Positions 58,758 to 64,000 of a stretch of 64,000 nucleotides of DNA are shown one piece after another. How positions within the stretch are numbered: position 1 is the first letter of the stretch; every line of letters begins with the position of its first letter. Under the pieces are notes generated by a model. It made no database searches. It had not been told where the DNA came from and saw only the letters and a list, made by a program, of their open reading frames with translations. The stretch spans positions 1,717,497 through 1,781,496 of the forward strand of contig NC_061080.1 in NCBI RefSeq assembly GCF_021917145.1, given 5' to 3'. The DNA comes from Hypomesus transpacificus. Lineage: Eukaryota > Chordata > Actinopteri > Osmeriformes > Osmeridae. Position numbers and translations under genes: made by a program.

Positions 58758-59723
58758 GCTGCCGCGGGAAACAAATAGGTCGTGCATAAACATTATGCTG
58801 TGTGCATTCAAGTTTTATAGTATTCTCAGAAAAGACTGTGTTGCTTTGGTATTTACAGTGGCGCGGCCCTCTGCCTTGCATTTCAAGCATTTGTCGAACC
58901 GGATCTACTGTATTGTTAGGTTGGGTGTCGAACTAGGTACCAAAATAGTTATCTTGCGTTTTGATTTAATCGACAAAATGCTTAAATTAGGAACCTATCT
59001 AACTACAGTACTCGACGAAGCTAACTAGCAACCCCTTGTGAGTCAAACTCAGAGCGGCAAATCTGACTGTTAGCTAGCGAGGCTAACGTTGGTACGCTAT
59101 GCTAATTGCTAGCAGGCCGTGATTCCACCGCACGCAAATCGGCAGTGTGGTTCTAGATTATCCACAAACTTTGATAACTAGTTGGGTGGATGGGTTCTCA
59201 AATCCATTTAAATCAATTTCTCTGTTGGATTAGGTATCACATCAAGCATTTTAGCGAATATTAATCCGAAAATATGTACTCAAAATTCAAGGTCCGGGTC
59301 TGACGACACAAACAATGCGTGGTCGGTCGGCCGCCCACCCTGCTCCGTCGCGTCTCATTCAAACTTCATAAATAATCTAACTTTTATATAAATAAAGACA
59401 GCAAAGTAACCATGCATATATAGAAATAACATCAGCAGCAAAGTCTTACAGCAAACGTTACGCGATATCATCGTGAAAATATCTTCAGAAAGATAGCTTA
59501 TAAATGTGAAGCTCACGCCTGCGACACAACTGAGCTAGTGCTAGCTAAGCTAGGCTAGCTATTTAGCTAACTACAACAAGCGAGTCTTTGTTTACAGATT
59601 ACAAACGAAATATTCGATTATGTCTGCCCCAGGTGGCTTCAAGCGAGACAACTTTGTATTTGACAACTGTTCAATTATATTGACGTTCAGAATGATCAAA
59701 TAAAACCACAAAATCTAATTTAC

Positions 59724-59852
59724 CTTTCGGTGTTTGATGGCTTGGTACTGTTCAGCTTCGAGAATGCGATCAACTGCTAACTGCTAGCTCAAATGCAGTT
59801 GTCAAGTTCCGTTACTCCCGGAAACACCCCTGATTCTCCAACTCAGTATTGG
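59724..59852 (-). promoter_or_regulatory. ddx39a: ddx39a untranslated exon 1 and promoter region
   Basis: A donor (CGAAAG|GTAAAT, exon end 59724) follows a short untranslated stretch. A CCAAT box on the minus strand lies at 59852-59848. The exact start site cannot be set from sequence; about 60-100 bases of exon 1 are likely. Confidence 0.5.
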
Positions 59853-62048
59853 TTAGTTTTAGAGCCACTCAAATGTCACCGTTTGTCATAATAGCCTGTT
59901 TGACAATGTAAAAATGATATCCGTGTCTTAATCATAGCATACACAACGGCATAGTTACAGTATTGTGTACAACAACAAAAAACACAATTAGTGCGTTAGA
60001 AATTATGTTATTAGGATTTAGTCTACTATATTTGGCAAACGCAGAAAATGTCCAAATTCGAATTCAGGTTGCAGTGACCTTCGCTTTACTTTTACTCCTG
60101 AGTCCTCAGTAAAAGTCCTACTTTCAGTCGTTCTATCACCGTCACTCATGACTGCTCCCCCTCAAGTAATCTTAAATCTAAAATATAGGATGATAATTAA
60201 GCAATGTTGTGTGATTTAGATGCAATATGAATCCCATCCATCTGGTGGCAGAAGAGTAAATAATATCGGCCCTAGAAGGCTTCTACTATAATAATAGCAA
60301 AAATATATTCAATACAACCTAATTAATTATGGTAGGCTAGACCGTGTGTCAACTTTCCTCAATTTTGACCAGTTAAGGTTTGATTTATTTACTCTTAAGG
60401 GATATATTTAGCCTACAATTTCCAAGACTCCCATTTTTAGGAACCGCTTTTCCATCCTTAAGTTTAGTGAACCAGTTACAAAAAAAATTATAATAATCCA
60501 TATTTGATGCCAAATTCACCGCTGGAAGAAGGACACCTGCAAGCACCTCCTCCGCGCAGAATAAAAAACACAATTGATTGGTGGATTGTGTTGTCGTTAT
60601 AAAGGGTACTGTAAGAAAGCCAATCCATTGGTTTTTAACATGTCAATCGTACCTTCTACTGTAGTGTGATTGGCGGTGACCCTCCCCATGTTGAATGAAA
60701 TGCTGAAGCACGCCATTCTGAATATAATTCATATATGAATTATCATGTTGCTTAAAATCTTGTTAAGGCTGACTTTCTATTTCCAGCGATTTTGCTGTTG
60801 TGACTGTTGAAGACAGGCTGGGAAGCACACAGCCTGGTAGGCGTCGCCATTCTTCTTGAGGAAGCTCACCAACGGCCAGCGGCGCGACTTAGCTTTTTAC
60901 CAATTAAAGCAGACACAAGAGCGATGGCATATTGCGTTAAAGGCAGATCTGTGTGAGGTCGTCACTGTAAAGGGTTCTATTTTGCGACCGTTTCGTGGTC
61001 GAACTGCACTGCAGCCTTGGAATGACACAGGAATAAAAGCCGCGTTATGGGAACGGAATTCAGGTGGGCTTTGCTCTTTCATTGATACATGTATTTCTGC
61101 ATTTTTTTGTGTGAGTTTAATTAGGTATCATATGTTGCATGTTAGTTTGCATGTCTTTAAGAGTAAATGTCGAAAGATAAACGAGTGACTGTGTCAGGGC
61201 ATAATGGTGTGAGAATACTGTTATCATGCACATCATCCTCTTCATCAGCGATAACCCTTATTGCTTACCATAAAATGCAAAGCACTTAATGATATAGTTG
61301 TGAATAGAATGCCAAAAAGAGAAACCCTGATCTTGACCATATGAAATGTATATACACAGGGTATATAGGCCTATGATTCGAAATCCTTTCGGTGCAGCGT
61401 ATAGTCCAAAATAAAATAGCTTTCCAGTCAACCTCTGCGCTCAGTGGGGCCTGATTCTACTGTAGCATATATGTCGTTGTAGTTTCACGTTACACACATT
61501 ACTGTGTTTGAATTACCCGTCTTGTGACAGCACTGCAATATGCAGATCTGCCATTCAAACGGTTACAGAACTGTAGCATCATCGGACTGCAGCGCGAGGC
61601 TGTAGTACAGGGAGGTTTATGCATCAGCATTTCGGCTTGACTACAGGGATAAGTGCCACCATGCAAACACAACACCGGTTAGCCAATGGGAGCACTTCTC
61701 CGCTGCTTCTTTGTAGCCTAAACATGTCCTTGATAGACAGACAGTCGACCCACTTTTGTGCGCTTTAAAGGCCTATATTCTCATAAATAAAGACTAGGGA
61801 AGTAAAGTATGGTCGACACTGCAATATAATTTGAGCTATTTGACACAGAAAGACATCTCCCTCTTTTACTGTCTTGCAGGTGAAGACTAATATTCTGTTG
61901 GTTAATGTTTATTATACCATGGTCTGGGTGAATACTCAATTCTGATTGGCTGCAGGGGTGTCCATTATCGGGTGATAACTATAAGATCTGCCTCAGTCCC
62001 CCCCAAGGAGAAATGTCAAGGAATCGATCACCTTGATTCTCAGATTAG

Positions 62049-62102
62049 ATTTGGTTTGTGGTATTCCCTATTCCTTAAAATAAGGAATACCACGAACCAA
62101 AT
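62049..62102. repeat. Inverted repeat, 19-bp arms
   Basis: Arm 62049-62067 (ATTTGGTTTGTGGTATTCC) pairs with 62084-62102 (GGAATACCACGAACCAAAT) with one mismatch around a 16-base AT-rich loop. Probably a small foldback element or a MITE remnant. Confidence 0.8.
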
Positions 62103-62339
62103 GTAGTCTGCTGAGTAGATGTCTGTTGACGTCTGATGTGTTTATATGTGTGACATAACATGATTGGTTTTGGTATTACTCGCTAGTCAGAGTGTAGCAC
62201 ATGAGAGATGAACAAACATCATGAGAGATGAACAAACAAAAAAAAATGACCTTGTTTTGAAGTGAAATGCCACAATGGATTATCATTGACAGAGAGACCT
62301 AGATTGGACGTTTCTCAAATCACAATTCAGTAGGGAGGG

Positions 62340-62445
62340 ACACGCACACACACACACACACCAGACAAACACACACATTACATAAACGCACACACAAACA
62401 AACACAGTCAGAGAGGCTTCCGTAGACACACACTCACACACGTTC
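62340..62445. repeat. CA-rich simple repeat
   Basis: Interrupted (CA)n with ACACACAAACAAACA and ACACACTCACACAC blocks; low complexity, no coding content. Confidence 0.85.
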
Positions 62446-64000
62446 TTAGTCATTCAGACACTCAGACACTCTTTCTCCCTGTTGGGTCTGTCTCTCCCGA
62501 TCTCTCCTTGACATCCAGTGTGTCTCTTCACCCTTCAGCTGTGCTGCTGAACCATGGGCCTCGGTGCCAATAGGCCTCCGACGCTGTTGTCCGGAGAAAC
62601 ACTCGTTGTCTTCTACACAAAAATAGCGTGGTGTGTGTTTGTGGGAGTGTAAGTGTGTGTTTACGTGTTCGTCCAAAACCGCTGAATATCTCACCCAGGA
62701 CGGGAGTAGGAGACAGAAGCGGTCGGGTTATCACCTAGCTGTCTGATATACATATATGCATTCCTTTAGTATACGGTATTGCAGGGGTAAGAGTGTGTGT
62801 GTGTCACACTGGTGGTTCATGGTGTTGGTGGCGTTGAGCAGAGGCCCTGTACCTCATGCTGCTGACTCTGCGAAACGGGGAGCAACTCGATGACCTCCAC
62901 ACTCCTGGCTCAGGGACTGCTGCTGCAGCCCCGCCGACACGCCACTGTTGTCTGAACACTTCACATTTGTAATTCCATCTGTATCTCTGTCCCCCTTCGT
63001 GTTTTGTTGATGCTTGATGTCGTTCAATATCAGCAAATGTAGATGGGTAATGTAATCCCTCCCCGGTTACCATCACTTAGTGTGTTCCGTTTAGGAGCGC
63101 TTGCTTTTCTTTTGATAATCATTTCGTAAGTGGTGGGCTTTTCAAATGTAATTCTTTTTGAGCACCTCTTTACTCCTACATGCCTAAATGATTGTAGAAT
63201 ATGTAGAGTATATTCATTTAAACCACACTATATCTTTGCAGGCCATTTTCTAGTGAGGAAAATAGACCATTATATCTGGTCAACGTTGTCTTGGGAATTC
63301 TTCCTAATGGTGGTATTTCTGCTTTTTGTCATGTCATCTTTAGATCCTGTGCACATCCTTAAAGGTAGGCATGGAACCAGGTGAAGTAAATGTTTGAGAA
63401 TTAAAGGAGAACAGTCAAGAGAGAAAGTGTTGTTTTAAAAACATAACCGGGATGGAATGATTGAGCCGTATGGTACAGTGTGTCTCACTAAACGGCGTGT
63501 ATGATCAACAGGCAGTTGATGTGTATAGGTGATACTAAACAGAGTAACCAGACCTGTTTTTGACAGCCCCTGTTCAATGAGAAAACTGAGTACACACACA
63601 AACAATCGGCTGGGGGACATTGTGTACACATTGTGCTATTGTACTCAGTGGCACAGGTGTGCCAGCGAAAGGAGTCCTACACCGTCTCAGTTTCAGACTC
63701 TCACACTGGTGTGAAGGGGTCTGGTCCTGGATCTGTTGCTCTGTGCTTGAAGCTTTAGGGAAACACCTTGCCTCCACACTCAGCTGGTCTCAGTTCAGTT
63801 TGGACTGGAATTGCAAATCAGATTGGTATCAGGGAAAGGATCATCACTGTGGGAATTTGAAGTCGGTGTTATTTGTCATGGTCACCCCATGCATGTGAAC
63901 TACACTGGGACAGTTTGGTGTAATCCATTTGTGAGATTAGTGTTTGCTGCAGTCTGTATTATCTCTACCATGTTATTGAATAACCGAGAGACTTGGTGAG

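Larger units (their letters stand above)
59860..64000. other. Non-coding or unidentified region right of ddx39a
   Basis: No exon with recognisable homology was found on either strand. It contains an AT-rich stretch (59.9-60.5 kb), (CA)-rich sequence at 62340-62445, a near-perfect 19-bp hairpin at 62049-62102, and a locally GC-rich patch at 62840-62960 that is open in more than one frame. A plus-strand first exon ending at an AATTCAG|GTGGGC donor near 61062 is conceivable but unsupported. Confidence 0.5.

Noticed and set aside
60856-61188. 110-residue plus-strand frame right of ddx39a
   Set aside because: No homology recognised and no downstream exon; at most a first-exon candidate for a gene outside the window.
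62804-63076. GC-rich exon-like patch open on both strands
   Set aside because: Neither strand gives a recognisable protein or a convincing pair of splice sites.

Overview
The window is vertebrate nuclear DNA, almost certainly from a ray-finned (teleost) fish. Genes are multi-exon with GT/AG introns and their proteins match vertebrate families end to end. Dinucleotide repeats and long homopolymers are abundant, and there are tRNA-derived SINE tails of a type common in teleosts. There is no bacterial, phage, CRISPR or operon organisation. The exon coordinates below were read by hand from splice sites and reading phase, and the summed lengths agree closely with the known families.

Layout: (1) 1-3.1 kb is a probable tail-to-tail 3'-UTR region with a long (AC)n tract. 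(2) 3.1-12.7 kb, minus strand, is ubn2 (ubinuclein-2, HIRA histone chaperone partner); a 26-copy minisatellite sits in its last intron. (3) 13.9-18.9 kb, minus, is ttc26/ift56 (intraflagellar transport), with a palindromic RFX X-box upstream. (4) 19.48 kb, plus, is tRNA-Arg(CCT). (5) 19.7-23.3 kb, minus, is rpsa (ribosomal protein SA), with three copies of one H/ACA-type snoRNA in three of its introns. (6) 26.4-26.5 kb, minus, is only the terminal exon of slc25a38 (mitochondrial glycine carrier), followed by simple repeats and a 100-N gap. (7) 27.7-41.4 kb, minus, is a complete non-muscle myosin II heavy chain closest to MYH9, with a 21-nt in-frame candidate microexon in loop 1. (8) 41.4-49.4 kb is mostly non-coding, with a perfect 34-bp foldback repeat. 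(9) 49.4-54.9 kb, plus, is a ccn1 (cyr61)-type matricellular gene with a TEAD/AP-1/TATA promoter. (10) 54.9-59.8 kb, minus, is ddx39a (DEAD-box mRNA export helicase), converging on ccn1 with poly(A) signals about 50 bp apart. (11) 59.8-64 kb has no gene I can identify.

The genes are unrelated housekeeping, cytoskeletal and signalling loci and do not form a pathway. The slc25a38-rpsa and ttc26-ubn2 neighbourhoods are also adjacent in mammals. I found no new enzymatic system. The most interesting signals are the triplicated intronic snoRNA, the loop-1 microexon, the X-box and TEAD/AP-1 promoter architectures, the minisatellite, and the truncated slc25a38 beside an assembly gap.
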